A DNA stretch of 13,666 nucleotides from positions 1-13,666 of the forward strand of contig CAMDNZ010000067.1 of the NCBI GenBank assembly GCA_945903445.1. The letters run 5' to 3'. Shown piece after piece: positions 13,531 to 13,666 of the stretch (position 1 is the first letter of the stretch; each line of letters begins with the position of its first letter). The translations under genes and the position numbers were made by a program. This stretch comes from Bordetella parapertussis (lineage in GTDB: Bacteria; Pseudomonadota; Gammaproteobacteria; Burkholderiales; Burkholderiaceae_B). The notes beneath the pieces were generated by a model. That model saw nothing but the letters and a program-made list of their open reading frames with translations. It was not told where the DNA came from and ran no database searches.

Positions 13531-13666
13531 CTAGCCTCTTGGCCATTGCAAAACGGCGTAAACGGCTTTTCCAGCTGAAGCGGATATTGGCAGCTTTTAC
13601 AACCTGCTCATAGGCTGAACGGCGTTCGACCGCCGTCAGCTCACCCTTTTGGTTTGACTAAAAATA

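Larger units (their letters stand above)
13147..13666. other. 520-nt AT-richer tail at the right edge
   Basis: Upstream of the kinase the sequence turns visibly AT-rich between about 13265 and 13370, unlike the rest of the window. It holds a CTTGATTT direct repeat (13345-13352 and 13361-13368), a 7-bp inverted repeat GGACTCG (13378-13384) with CGAGTCC (13423-13429), a hairpin GCGTGGC (13449-13455) with GCCACGC (13464-13470), a hairpin at 13614-13640 (GCTG plus ACGGCG with CGCCGT plus CAGC, one bulged A), one small possible minus-strand gene (13333-13530) and an overlapping minus frame without a stop over 13460-13657. No transposase, integrase or tRNA end is recognised. It may be the border of an acquired segment that continues to the right. 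Confidence 0.5.

Overview
The window reads as a core chromosomal segment of a betaproteobacterium, most likely family Alcaligenaceae (the Bordetella/Achromobacter neighbourhood). The basis is the gene order hflC - hisZ - purA - phosphoribosyltransferase - rpsU - dnaG - rpoD, a HisZ whose wording (GNWLLPE, SGTGTD, RPATGFSLDL) looks like that family from memory, moderately high GC, and a sigma-70 with a Lys/Ala/Pro-rich N-terminal tail. No species is claimed.

Layout. 2-694: 3' end of hflC, closed by a strong intrinsic terminator (735-775). 845-3987: hisZ, purA and a COG2236-type phosphoribosyltransferase, all enzymes or partners of PRPP, purine or histidine metabolism; a terminator-like hairpin sits directly before the ribosome binding site of the last gene. 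3988-4244: leader of the macromolecular synthesis operon, with a good sigma-70 promoter, three tandem 13-nt repeats and two hairpins. 4245-9487: rpsU (bS21), dnaG (primase, TTG start, very long Gly/Ser/Trp linker) and rpoD (sigma-70), with the classic terminator between rpsU and dnaG and a 401-nt structured leader before rpoD. 9514-9545: operon terminator. 9734-11047: two exported proteins, a small periplasmic cupin and endonuclease I. 11080-13146, minus strand: a soluble PAS-PAS hybrid histidine kinase, convergent with the endonuclease gene. 13147-13666: AT-richer tail with one small possible minus-strand gene and an overlapping open frame, possibly the edge of an accessory segment.

How the genes work together: the centre of the window couples translation (S21), replication priming (DnaG) and transcription initiation (RpoD) in one transcript, as in other proteobacteria; expression appears graded by a terminator after rpsU, a TTG start without a visible Shine-Dalgarno for dnaG, and a separate structured leader for rpoD. 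I do not see a defence system, CRISPR array, tRNA, rRNA or complete mobile element. The most unusual material is non-coding: the rpsU leader repeats, and two mutually exclusive RNA foldings in front of rpoD that overlap its ribosome binding site. Two protein oddities are the DnaG linker and the histone-H1-like tail of RpoD.
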